Shown here in pieces: positions 1 through 7,407 of a stretch of 64,000 bases of DNA. The position numbers and the translations under genes are program-made. The notes beneath the pieces were generated by a model that worked only from the letters and a program-made list of their open reading frames with translations, was not told where the DNA came from and did no database searches. Position 1 is the first letter of the stretch, and every line of letters starts with the position of its first letter. Source of the stretch: Paenibacillus_D tarimensis_A (GTDB lineage Bacteria; Bacillota; Bacilli; Paenibacillales; Paenibacillaceae); NCBI GenBank assembly GCA_041281825.1, contig CP166298.1:2480001-2544000 (forward strand), written 5' to 3'.

Positions 1-4
1 ATAG

Positions 5-95
5 CCGAGAGACTTGAAGCAGAGCGACTTTGAGTAAAGGAGAGACTTTGAGCTCCACTCAAAGATCCTATGTAATGCTCAAAGTCCCTATATCA
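5..95 (+). repeat. Repeated leader element, copy 1 (upstream of ricF)
   Basis: Three imperfect A units with core AGAGACTTTGAG lie at 7-19, 21-34 and 39-52. Two B units with core CTCAAAGATCCTATG follow at 58-77 and 78-95. The A core is almost the reverse complement of the start of the B unit (CTCAAAGTCCCT), so each B can pair with any of several A units. The element ends directly at the Shine-Dalgarno sequence (about 95-104) of ricF. Related copies are at 608-693 and, on the minus strand, 34974-35066. I infer a cis-acting RNA structure; no known riboswitch class is recognised. Confidence 0.75.
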
Positions 96-112
96 GGAGA
101 AGGGGTGAATGG

Positions 113-604
113 ATGCCGATTACTGAGAAAATGCGTCCGCTCTCCGGCGAATTGTCCGAAAAGAGACATGAGCCGTTAAATATGGCGGAGTTGCTGATCA
201 GTGCATATGAACTGGGAGACATGATTAACCAATCGGCTGATGTTGCCGATTATATATATTGGAAAGATATTGTTGCCAAGCATCCGGAAGTGCAGGACTT
301 GATTGCCTCCTTTCGCAAAGCGAAAGAGTTATTCGAAGAATGCCAGCGTTTCGGAAGGTTTCATCCGGATTATCATGCGGCCAAGGACAAGGTGAAGGAA
401 ATAGAAAGTAAACTGGACGGCTACGAATGCGTAAGTAAATTTAAGCTCGCTGAGCAAGCCGTTGATCGTATGCTGTATGAGGTGTCGCAGACGATTGCGC
501 TTGGCGTTTCGGAAACAGTAAAGGTGCCCGGCAATGAACCGGTTTCCGGGAGTGGCTGCGGAAGCGGCGGTTCTTGCGGCTGCGGAAGCGGCGGCTGCGG
601 ATAA
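113..604 (+). CDS. ricF: RicF/YlbF family regulator
   Basis: 163-residue protein of the Com_YlbF family. In Bacillus subtilis RicF (YlbF) forms the RicA-RicF-RicT complex that affects mRNA maturation by RNase Y, competence, biofilm and sporulation and carries iron-sulfur clusters. Visible here: a helical body (about residues 25-140) including the FGRFHPDY segment typical of the family, then VKVPGNEP and a Gly/Ser/Cys-rich tail with four cysteines, which fits the cluster-binding role of this family. Start at 113 follows AGGAGAAGGGG at 94-104. ylbG comes next, as in B. subtilis, but a copy of the repeated leader element separates them. The N-terminus is longer than in B. subtilis; Met24 (182) is an alternative start but lacks a comparable site. 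Confidence 0.9.
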   Translation: MPITEKMRPLSGELSEKRHEPLNMAELLISAYELGDMINQSADVADYIYWKDIVAKHPEVQDLIASFRKAKELFEECQRFGRFHPDYHAAKDKVKEIESKLDGYECVSKFKLAEQAVDRMLYEVSQTIALGVSETVKVPGNEPVSGSGCGSGGSCGCGSGGCG

Positions 605-607
605 AGC

Positions 608-693
608 GGAGAGACTTTGAGAAAACGGAGAGACTTTGAGTAAGCAGAGAGACTTTTAAGATCCCTATGTCATGCTCAAAGGTCCCTATGTCA
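608..693 (+). repeat. Repeated leader element, copy 2 (upstream of ylbG)
   Basis: Two perfect A units GGAGAGACTTTGAG at 608-621 and 627-640, a third partial A unit at 645-657, then B units at 658-674 (5' end degenerate) and 675-693. The order, number and orientation match copy 1. The element runs straight into the AGGAAGGAG Shine-Dalgarno of ylbG at 693-701, so folding of A with B could expose or hide the ribosome binding site. It begins just after the ricF stop codon. Confidence 0.75.
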
Positions 694-708
694 GGAAGGA
701 GAAGGACG

Positions 709-972
709 ATGTTTTCCGAGCGAATGGGTTACATTATTTGGGTGAATGATTTGAAAGCCGCACGTTCTCTAGAGAAGTACGGCACCGTTCATTATATGTC
801 GCGCAAGATGCATTATGTGGTTATGTACATGAATTCGGACAGGGCTGACGACACGGTTCGCAACATTCAGCGTCTTCCTTTCGTCAAAAGAGTAGAGCGT
901 TCCCACCGGAATGAATTAAAAACGGAATACAGCACCGACTTGCCGGACAAGACCAGATTTTACAGTCTTTAA
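709..972 (+). CDS. ylbG: YlbG family protein (DUF2129)
   Basis: 87 residues, close to the 90 of B. subtilis YlbG. Conserved features are the opening MFxxRxGxIxWxxxLK pattern, the HYxSRKMHYVVMY strand and the FVKRVERS motif near residue 60. Start ATG at 709 has an AGGAAGGAGAAGG site ending 4 bases upstream; the upstream in-frame codons from 667 overlap the leader element and are unlikely to be translated. The family has no proven biochemical role. Its adjacency to ricF is conserved in Bacilli and suggests a related regulatory function. Confidence 0.9.
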   Translation: MFSERMGYIIWVNDLKAARSLEKYGTVHYMSRKMHYVVMYMNSDRADDTVRNIQRLPFVKRVERSHRNELKTEYSTDLPDKTRFYSL

Positions 973-1016
973 AGGTTAAAGAAGAATACGCAATAATAGT
1001 ACCGTTACAAGGCTTC

Positions 1017-1043
1017 CTTTCCCCCTTACCGGGCGGGGGGAAG
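1017..1043 (+). terminator. Terminator-like hairpin after ylbG
   Basis: CTTTCCCCC at 1017-1025 can pair with GGGGGGAAG at 1035-1043 (9 bp, one G-T). There is no proper T tract behind it, so intrinsic termination is only possible. Confidence 0.35.
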
Positions 1044-1104
1044 TCTGTAGTATCATCCACAAAACCCTATTTATGACAAATATGTGAGGCGGGTTATTTA
1101 ATTG

Positions 1105-1132
1105 TTGAAATATCGGGTAAGCATGGTAGAAT
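1105..1132 (+). promoter_or_regulatory. SigA-type promoter for the 1191 gene
   Basis: TTGAAA at 1105-1110 and TAGAAT at 1127-1132 are separated by 16 bases. The spacing and both hexamers fit a housekeeping promoter; the start codon at 1191 is about 50 bases downstream of the expected +1. Confidence 0.55.
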
Positions 1133-1190
1133 TAATAGGTAATTATACATAGATATAAAGGCCTGCTTCTTAGGGAGGAGTGGATTCGGG

Positions 1191-1628
1191 ATGAAAGACA
1201 AGACGACTGAGAGATGGAATACGTACGAGTCGTTTCATGTCATATTAGGAGATAAAAAAGTTGCAGATGTCGTCATCACGAACCATGCCAAGGTCCGGTG
1301 GGCAGATCGTGTGGAAAGTGAAAAAACGGGCTTTGAGGACATTGCCGATTTCATGTGGCAGTGTTTAAAGCAAGGCCGGGTCGAGCCTTACTACCGCAAT
1401 GAAGAGGATGTTTATCTGATTGATGACGACCTTGTGTTTGTAGCCGAATTCGCGAATCTCGATGGGGAAACGGATTTGATCGGTAACCCGCTCCACAAGA
1501 TGATCGTTGTTACTTTCCTCGGCCGAATGTCGGAAACGATCGAATTGCGGGACTTAAAGTCGTACTATTCCTGGCTGCGTCATTCGAGACGAATGACATT
1601 AATCAAGAACAGCCGAAAACGCAAATAA
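1191..1628 (+). CDS. Uncharacterised 145-residue protein
   Basis: I do not recognise an established family. The protein has no signal peptide or membrane segment. Near residue 28 it shows VVITNHAKVRWADRV, followed by a mixed alpha/beta pattern and a later strand MIVVTFLG near residue 105, then a basic C-terminus ending SRKRK. The prophage protein at 62924-63229 has a similar layout (VVVTDHAYDRYCERV near its start, then LILITCLG), so the two look like distant homologues. Start ATG at 1191 follows GGGAGGAG. It has its own promoter and a strong terminator and therefore seems monocistronic. Confidence 0.75.
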   Translation: MKDKTTERWNTYESFHVILGDKKVADVVITNHAKVRWADRVESEKTGFEDIADFMWQCLKQGRVEPYYRNEEDVYLIDDDLVFVAEFANLDGETDLIGNPLHKMIVVTFLGRMSETIELRDLKSYYSWLRHSRRMTLIKNSRKRK

Positions 1629-1654
1629 ATTTATAGAGCCGCCGATTGGCGATC

Positions 1655-1711
1655 AAGAGGAGCTGCTCCTGCAAGCGGATAATTCCGATGCCGGAGAGCT
1701 CCTCTTTTGTT
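1655..1711 (+). terminator. Rho-independent terminator
   Basis: Perfect 10-bp arms AAGAGGAGCT (1655-1664) and AGCTCCTCTT (1697-1706) followed by TTGTTTG. The long loop holds a smaller internal GAGC pairing. It closes the 1191 transcript. Confidence 0.7.
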
Positions 1712-1879
1712 TGCAAATGGCTGAAAACCGGGCTTTTTATAATTGAACTAATCGTTTTTACTGACTATCAAAAAAGTACACTTCTTATAAATTTTCCGCT
1801 TTATCTAAGGGATTTCGGCACTCAGCCAGCAAAAATTGCACAACTTGCCGATCCGGAATATTGCCATTGAGGTTTGGAA

Positions 1880-2420
1880 ATGCAAAAGGCTATGATGGAG
1901 CCAGGCAGTCGACAGAAGCGTCAATTGAGTGAACTTGACCGGAATCCGTTGTTTGCGGTGATGTACGATTTGGTTAAAGAAACCTACCGCCACGACGTGA
2001 TCAGTCAGGTGCTTCAGTTTATGTTCGGCGTCGATCATGAGCTGACGGGAAACGGTCTTGAACCGATCGGCGACGGGCATTATTTCTGGAAGCACGGGGC
2101 TCTCCGGTGTTTCGCGGCTAAGGATTGGATTGAAATTGAAAGCGGTGCCCAGAAAAAAAGCGGTTGAGACAATCGGCCGTTTTACCGCATGCCTGTCGGA
2201 AGGAATGTACAGTGCGGAATACGGCCATGAACAAATCAAAGATTTTCTTTACCAGTATTACAGTTACATTAAAAGCATGAATTACAGCACTAGGGACATT
2301 CTCGATGACGAGCTGTTAAAGGATGTTTATCTCTTTAAGGATATCGACCAATTCCGGCAGTGGATGGTCGAGCCAACCGGCTACCGAATCCGGGAAATCG
2401 GCAGGGAACGTGAGAAATAA
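1880..2420 (+). pseudogene. Uncharacterised protein, reading frame broken at an A7 run
   Basis: The first part runs from ATG 1880 (GAGG 1869-1872 as ribosome site; TTG 1874 is possible) to a TGA at 2165-2167. The second part continues in another frame to 2420. The frames meet at seven adenines at about 2153-2159; removing one A would give a single protein of about 180 residues with continuous sense (helical, with many aromatic residues, for example DFLYQYYSYIKSMNY). I do not recognise the family. This could be a true frameshift mutation, a sequencing slip in a homopolymer, or less likely transcriptional or ribosomal slippage. A strong terminator follows. Confidence 0.6.
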
Positions 2421-2421
2421 G

Positions 2422-2473
2422 AATGCAGCCTGCTCCGTTCCGCGTGTCACGCGGACACGGGCAGGCTGCATTT
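2422..2473. terminator. Strong hairpin terminator, possibly bidirectional
   Basis: Perfect 12-bp arms AATGCAGCCTGC (2422-2433) and GCAGGCTGCATT (2461-2472), with an inner CGCGTGTCACGCG fold. It separates the frameshifted gene from the LysR gene. Confidence 0.7.
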
Positions 2474-2566
2474 GTATATTCGGATTCAACTTTCCTTGTC
2501 GCACCTTGGTCAATCGTTTGTTATAATAAAATGTACGGTCCGGACGTTAAGAAAGGATGATGCTTC

Positions 2567-3478
2567 ATGGCATTAAACTTCCATCAATTGCATATTTTTT
2601 ACACCGTCGCGGAGAGAGGAAGCTTCTCGGCCGCGGCTCAGGCGCTCCATATGACTCAACCGGCCGTCACGATGCAGGTACAGTCTTTGGAGGATTATTT
2701 CGGTACAAAGCTGCTGCTCCGTTCAACCAAACGAATTGAATTGACGGAGGCCGGCAGGGCGCTTATGCCTTTTGCCCAGCGCAGCATCGACTTGATAAGG
2801 GAAACCGATTCAACCATGTCCCGGTTCACCAAACAATTAAAAGGGCGGCTTCAGCTCGGTGCCAGCCTGACGATCGGCGAATACATTTTACCAAGGCTGC
2901 TCGGTCCGTTCGGACAGGAATATCCGCATATTGCAATCAGTATGAAAGTCATGAATACCGCGCAAATTATGGATGAAATATTGAACCATCAGTTGAACTT
3001 CGCGCTCATCGAGGCGCCGGTCAACCATCCGGATATGCATATGGAGGCGGTGATGAGCGACGAACTCAGCCTGATCGTCTCCTCATCCCATCCGCTGGCG
3101 GAAGCGGAGGCCGTATCGATCAAGGATGTGCTTGACTACCCGGTCGTGCTGAGGGAGCAGGGCTCCGGAACAAGACTGGTTATGGAGGATGAGCTGCGAA
3201 GCCGGGACATCGACCCTTCATCGCTTAAGATCATTATGGAACTCGGCAGCACCGGTGCGGTCAAATCGGCCGTAGAAGCCGGGGTAGGCGCATCTTTTGT
3301 CTCATCGTCTTCCGTTAAGCACGAGGTGGCGCTTGGATTGATCCGCATCATCCCGCTAACCGATATCCGGTTTAAACGCCAGTTCTATTCCATCTATCTG
3401 AAATCATCGCTCCTGCCGATTTCCGCGGTGACGTTTTTAAGCTTTTTGCGCGAGAAGGATTTGCAGCAATGGCTATGA
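2567..3478 (+). CDS. LysR-type transcriptional regulator (CysL-like)
   Basis: 303 residues, the normal size for LysR regulators. The N-terminal winged helix-turn-helix is clear (FHQLHIFYTVAERGSFSAAA, then MTQPAVTMQVQSLE), followed by a substrate-binding-like effector domain from about residue 90, with a typical GSGTR motif near residue 197 and VEAGVGASFVS near residue 237. The closest familiar relatives are CysL-type regulators of sulfur or selenium metabolism, but no target is visible here. ATG 2567 follows AGAAAGGATG. The 3' end overlaps the PHP gene by 10 bases, so the two are co-translated. Confidence 0.88.
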   Translation: MALNFHQLHIFYTVAERGSFSAAAQALHMTQPAVTMQVQSLEDYFGTKLLLRSTKRIELTEAGRALMPFAQRSIDLIRETDSTMSRFTKQLKGRLQLGASLTIGEYILPRLLGPFGQEYPHIAISMKVMNTAQIMDEILNHQLNFALIEAPVNHPDMHMEAVMSDELSLIVSSSHPLAEAEAVSIKDVLDYPVVLREQGSGTRLVMEDELRSRDIDPSSLKIIMELGSTGAVKSAVEAGVGASFVSSSSVKHEVALGLIRIIPLTDIRFKRQFYSIYLKSSLLPISAVTFLSFLREKDLQQWL

Positions 3479-4320
3479 ATCGAGCGGATCTCCATACGCA
3501 TACAACCGCCTCCGATGGCATGCGAACGCCAACGGACGTTGTGCGGCTGGCCAAGAAGGCAGGATTGGCAGCAGTCGCCATTACCGATCACGATACGGTT
3601 GCCGGCGTTGCCGAGGCGCTGCAAACGGGACAACAGCTTGGGATCGAAGTTGTTCCCGGGGTGGAAATCAGCACTTCGGAAGACGGCAAGGACATTCATG
3701 TGCTTGGCTATTTCACGGATCTGCACGATAAGCGTTGGCTGGAGCGTCTCGCCACGCTCCGTGAAGGGCGGGAAAGCAGAAACGAACGGATTGTCGGGAT
3801 GCTTCAAGGGCTCGGCATTGAGATTGCGATCGATGACGTCTATAAGGCAGCTGGAAAAAAGGCCGAAGCGGAATCGGTCGGCCGGCCCCATATCGCCGAG
3901 GCGCTTCTTCGTAAAGGCGTTGTCGGATCGATTAGCGAGGCATTCGACCGGTATATCGGCGCCGGGAAGCCGGCTTTCGTCAGTATACCGAAAGTTTCGC
4001 CGTTCGAGGCGATCGACTGGATCCGTGAAGCGGGGGGCACAAGCGTCATTGCGCATCCCGGTCTTTACGGCGCCGATCCGCTGATCGAAGCGCTGATCCG
4101 GCATGGGGCCGACGGGATCGAGGTGTATCACTCCGATCACTCGGAGGAGGATGAAGAGAGGTACTTGAAGCTCGCGCACGCCCATGGCATGATCATAACC
4201 GGCGGCTCCGACTACCACGGCGAGAGAAACGACGTTTCCTACCATGGCGGAATCGGCAACCGCACGGTCGATATTGGGGTGATTAGGCAGCTGAAAGCGC
4301 GCCAAGGGAAGCGCGGTTAA
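3469..4320 (+). CDS. PHP-domain phosphoesterase (TrpH/RNase AM-like)
   Basis: 283 residues. The PHP metal-binding pattern is complete: DLHTHTTASDG near residue 6, ITDHDTV near 39, the VEISTSEDGKDIHVLGYF segment near 65, RPHIAEALL near 143, VIAHPGLYG near 194 and GSDYHG near 246. Proteins of this type hydrolyse 3',5'-nucleotide bisphosphates (pAp) and trim short RNA ends. Start at 3469 lies inside the LysR gene; ATG 3475 is an alternative. The coupling to a CysL-like regulator fits a link to sulfate assimilation, which produces pAp, but this is inference. Confidence 0.85.
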   Translation: MAMNRADLHTHTTASDGMRTPTDVVRLAKKAGLAAVAITDHDTVAGVAEALQTGQQLGIEVVPGVEISTSEDGKDIHVLGYFTDLHDKRWLERLATLREGRESRNERIVGMLQGLGIEIAIDDVYKAAGKKAEAESVGRPHIAEALLRKGVVGSISEAFDRYIGAGKPAFVSIPKVSPFEAIDWIREAGGTSVIAHPGLYGADPLIEALIRHGADGIEVYHSDHSEEDEERYLKLAHAHGMIITGGSDYHGERNDVSYHGGIGNRTVDIGVIRQLKARQGKRG

Positions 4321-4341
4321 CGGCAACTGTCTTTATATTAT

Positions 4342-6087
4342 TTAATTGTACACTTTGCAATCGAGCGCTTTGATGCGCTGTTCATCCGGTGTGATGAACA
4401 GCGTTTTTTGATGATCATAGATGACAAAACCGGGCTTGGCGCCGCTCGGCTTGCGGACGTGGCGGACCAGCGTATGGTCGACCGGAACGAGGCTGGATGA
4501 ACGCGCCTGACTGTAAAACGCCGCAAGCATCGCCGCTTCCTCCAGCGTCGGGTCGCCGTAGCCGCTGCCGCGGATGACGACATGGGAGCCGGGAATGTCT
4601 TTTGTATGCAGCCATGTATCCGACGGGGAGGAGAGACGGCCCGTCAAATACTCGTTCTGGGTATTATTCTTGCCCACCAGAATGGTTGCGCCCTCCGAGG
4701 AAGTATAGGATAGAAGAGCGGGTTTGGCCGTTTTTTTCTTCTTCGGTCCCCGGCGGTGGCGCGCTTTGAGATACCCTTGCTGTGCGAGCTCATCGCGAAT
4801 CTCTTCGATATCGGAAAGCGAGGCCGTTTCAAGCTGCAGCAGCAGCCCGTCCAAATACCGGATTTCCTCTTCCGTCACGGCAAGCTGTTCGGTGACGACG
4901 GCTTGGCTGTTCCGTGCTTTGGTATAACGTTTAAAATACCGCTGTGCGTTTTCCGACGGCGTAAGCTGCGGATCTAGCGGGATGGATACGGTTCTCTGAT
5001 TTTCGTCATAATAGTTGACGACCTCTGTGCTTTCTGCACCGCGTTCGACCTGGTGCATATAAGCGGTAAGGAGCTCTCCCAGCACTTTATATTTCTCCGC
5101 ATCCCGCGCTTCTTTAAGCGTTTCTTCGAGCTTTTCGAGTTTCTTCACATTTTTGTTTTTCTCGTTCTGGACAAACCTCAGCATATCGGCCGCGCGCTGC
5201 TTAACGGTATCCCGCTCCGCCTTGTCTCCGTAGAAAGCTTCAAGACAAGCGCTGATTTTTTGGAACGATTGCCGCTCGCCGTCGATATGGGTAAGGGGGG
5301 TAACGGAAAAAAACAGCTTGCCGGCTTCGTTCTTTACAATGACCGGCGAAAAATGTGAGGCTCGGACCTCTTCCATCAGGCCGTTAAACGAATTCCAAAG
5401 AAGTTGGACGGAATCGCCGGCAGCAGCCTCGGCATGACTTCGGTGAACAATCTCTCTCGCCAGGAGCGGGCTGAGACCGCTGAACCGATTGACGAGCCGC
5501 TTCTCAGGTACGTCTTCCGCATCGGATTGGTCCCATACTTCGACGAAACGCTCTTTGGTATGAACGGACAACGGATCGATCTTATCCTGTTCAGGCGGTG
5601 AAACATACGTGCTGCCGGGCATAACGACGCGGTAGCCGCTTATTGCCGGTGTGACATGATGGATGCCGTCGTGAATTGTTTTCGTTTCCGGTTCGACCAG
5701 GATGATATTGCTGTGCCGCCCCATTAATTCCACAATAATCGTACGCAGCGAGACGTCTCCGAGCTCGTCGCGTCTTCGAACAGACAGATGAAGAATGCGC
5801 TCGCGGTCGATTTGCCGCACGTCCTCAATAACCCCTCCTTCGCAGTACTTGCGAAGCAGCATGCAGAACATAGGCGCTTCCAGCGGGTTGATGAAGGTTT
5901 GAGCCGTCCAATGGACTCTCGGATAGGTTGGGTTTGCAGATAGCAGCAGCTTCCCCTGGATGCCGTTGCCGCGAATCTGAAACACGAGGTCGTGCGGGCC
6001 GGGCTGATGAATTTTATGAATACGGGCACCGATGCAAGACTTCAATTCGTCTGCGATCGCGCCTGTGACGATGCCGTCAAGAGCCAT
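4342..6087 (-). CDS. rqcH: Rqc2/NEMF homologue RqcH (NFACT protein)
   Basis: 581 residues. RqcH binds stalled 50S subunits carrying peptidyl-tRNA and adds C-terminal alanine tails for proteolysis. Domains in order: NFACT-N (residues about 1-190, beginning MALDGIVTGAIADEL), helix-hairpin-helix region, a coiled-coil middle segment rich in Lys/Glu (about 290-430), and NFACT-R near 450-560 with the typical DTWLHTKDIPGSHVVIR stretch. Start at 6087 has AAGGAGAA eight bases upstream; the reading frame remains open to 6216 but lacks a second site. In older literature such proteins were called FbpA fibronectin-binding proteins. Confidence 0.92.
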   Translation of the reverse strand: MALDGIVTGAIADELKSCIGARIHKIHQPGPHDLVFQIRGNGIQGKLLLSANPTYPRVHWTAQTFINPLEAPMFCMLLRKYCEGGVIEDVRQIDRERILHLSVRRRDELGDVSLRTIIVELMGRHSNIILVEPETKTIHDGIHHVTPAISGYRVVMPGSTYVSPPEQDKIDPLSVHTKERFVEVWDQSDAEDVPEKRLVNRFSGLSPLLAREIVHRSHAEAAAGDSVQLLWNSFNGLMEEVRASHFSPVIVKNEAGKLFFSVTPLTHIDGERQSFQKISACLEAFYGDKAERDTVKQRAADMLRFVQNEKNKNVKKLEKLEETLKEARDAEKYKVLGELLTAYMHQVERGAESTEVVNYYDENQRTVSIPLDPQLTPSENAQRYFKRYTKARNSQAVVTEQLAVTEEEIRYLDGLLLQLETASLSDIEEIRDELAQQGYLKARHRRGPKKKKTAKPALLSYTSSEGATILVGKNNTQNEYLTGRLSSPSDTWLHTKDIPGSHVVIRGSGYGDPTLEEAAMLAAFYSQARSSSLVPVDHTLVRHVRKPSGAKPGFVIYDHQKTLFITPDEQRIKALDCKVYN

Positions 6088-6251
6088 GATGAATGATTCT
6101 CCTTTTCGAAGTTTATCCGGGAAAATGATTTCATAACATTGCAGTTCATACTCATTCTTACATGAACTATCGATGTAATTATAGCATATCTTAAGAACTT
6201 TAGAGTCGGTAGACACGAGCGGCGTTCACGGACTCCCTCTTGCCCGGGCGA

Positions 6252-7124
6252 TTAACGCGAAAGTGCGCGGGCAATCAGCCTTTCCAGCCAGTTCCATGGC
6301 AATAGAGCTTTCCCCCACAACAACAACCGGGATCCCCGCCCGACAGGAAAACGGAAGCCCCCGGAGTCCGAGACGGCGATCCTCCCTACCAGCTCGGCCA
6401 CCTCTTGCGGGTCGGGGGCTTGGTCAGCAGCCCGGCGTGAATACCGTAAAACGGCTTGAAGCTTTTCATCGTAAGGTGAACCGGCGCTGCTGCGGATGTG
6501 CTCCAAGCCTTTGCGCCATATAGGCGTTCGGTATGCACCCGGTTCGATCAGCGCCACGCGGACACCGTACGGGGACATCTCGTGCCGCAAGCTTTCACTG
6601 AAGCCTGCGACCGCGAATTTCGATGCGGCGTACGGGGCGTACCCCGGAAAGCCGATGCGGCCGCTTACGCTGCCGATGTTGACGATAAGCCCGCTCCCTT
6701 GCTCTCGCATCGCGGGCAGGACGGCCTTGGTCAATGCGACAAGGCCGAAGAAGTTCGTTTCCATCTGGAGACGCCAATCGTCCATCGGCACCTCCTCTAC
6801 AAATCCGCCCACAGCAAAGCCTGCGTTGTTAACCAACACGTCGATGCGTCCGTAAGCGGCCAGCACTCCGGCTACGACCCGTGGTATGGCTTGCAGGTCC
6901 GTGACATCCAATCGTTCGTAAACGATACGCTCCGAGACGCCTTCAAGCCCGGCTTTGCTCCGGAGGTCGCCCGCCCGGCTCAGATCGCGCATGGCAGCGA
7001 CCACACGAAATCCGCGCTTAGAAAGCGTAACGGCCGTCAACAAACCGAAACCGCTTGAAGTGCCTGTGACGACAGCGATGCGTTCCTCCGGACGGTTCCC
7101 TGGACGATGCGGCGGTAATGGCAT
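6252..7124 (-). CDS. Short-chain dehydrogenase/reductase
   Basis: 290-residue classical SDR. Seen: the NAD(P)-binding TGTSSGFG turn near residue 20, DVTD near 64, NNAG near 93, a catalytic serine in NIGSVSGR near 142, YAASKFA near 156 (Tyr and Lys of the YxxxK motif) and IEPGAYRTP near 187. The C-terminal LLLWGKALLPWNWLERLI segment is hydrophobic and may touch the membrane. Substrate cannot be inferred. Start at 7124 is favoured by AGGAGG nine bases upstream; 7157 is a longer alternative. It is a single minus-strand gene next to rqcH. Confidence 0.88.
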   Translation of the reverse strand: MPLPPHRPGNRPEERIAVVTGTSSGFGLLTAVTLSKRGFRVVAAMRDLSRAGDLRSKAGLEGVSERIVYERLDVTDLQAIPRVVAGVLAAYGRIDVLVNNAGFAVGGFVEEVPMDDWRLQMETNFFGLVALTKAVLPAMREQGSGLIVNIGSVSGRIGFPGYAPYAASKFAVAGFSESLRHEMSPYGVRVALIEPGAYRTPIWRKGLEHIRSSAGSPYDEKLQAVLRYSRRAADQAPDPQEVAELVGRIAVSDSGGFRFPVGRGSRLLLWGKALLPWNWLERLIARALSR

Positions 7125-7407
7125 TTTCTTTTTCCTCCTGACGATTCGGCGATTCATTATTACAACTAACCCTAATATTTCGACAGGCGCCGGACAACTT
7201 CCTGTACGGAGGACAAACTGCAGTCATTTGCGATTTAAAATCTCTGGAAAACCCGTTAAATTTATCGAGACCTAGGGACAAAACTTAAGACTCTGACTTG
7301 GGATATTTTGCGGTTTGTCCGAATACATTTAGGCAAGAAGGGCTGTCCGGTCGGCCGGACCCGGCCGGCAGCGGGCCGTTTACGCTACTGCGGGAGGGAT
7401 TTGGGAA

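Noticed and set aside
2150..2167. Programmed ribosomal frameshift at the A7 run
   Set aside because: No typical slippery heptamer followed by a clear stem or internal Shine-Dalgarno was seen; a mutation or sequencing slip is simpler.
7258..7300. Possible fourth copy of the leader element (TAGGGAC ... AAGACTCT)
   Set aside because: Only scattered matches; the A and B units are not recognisable in order.
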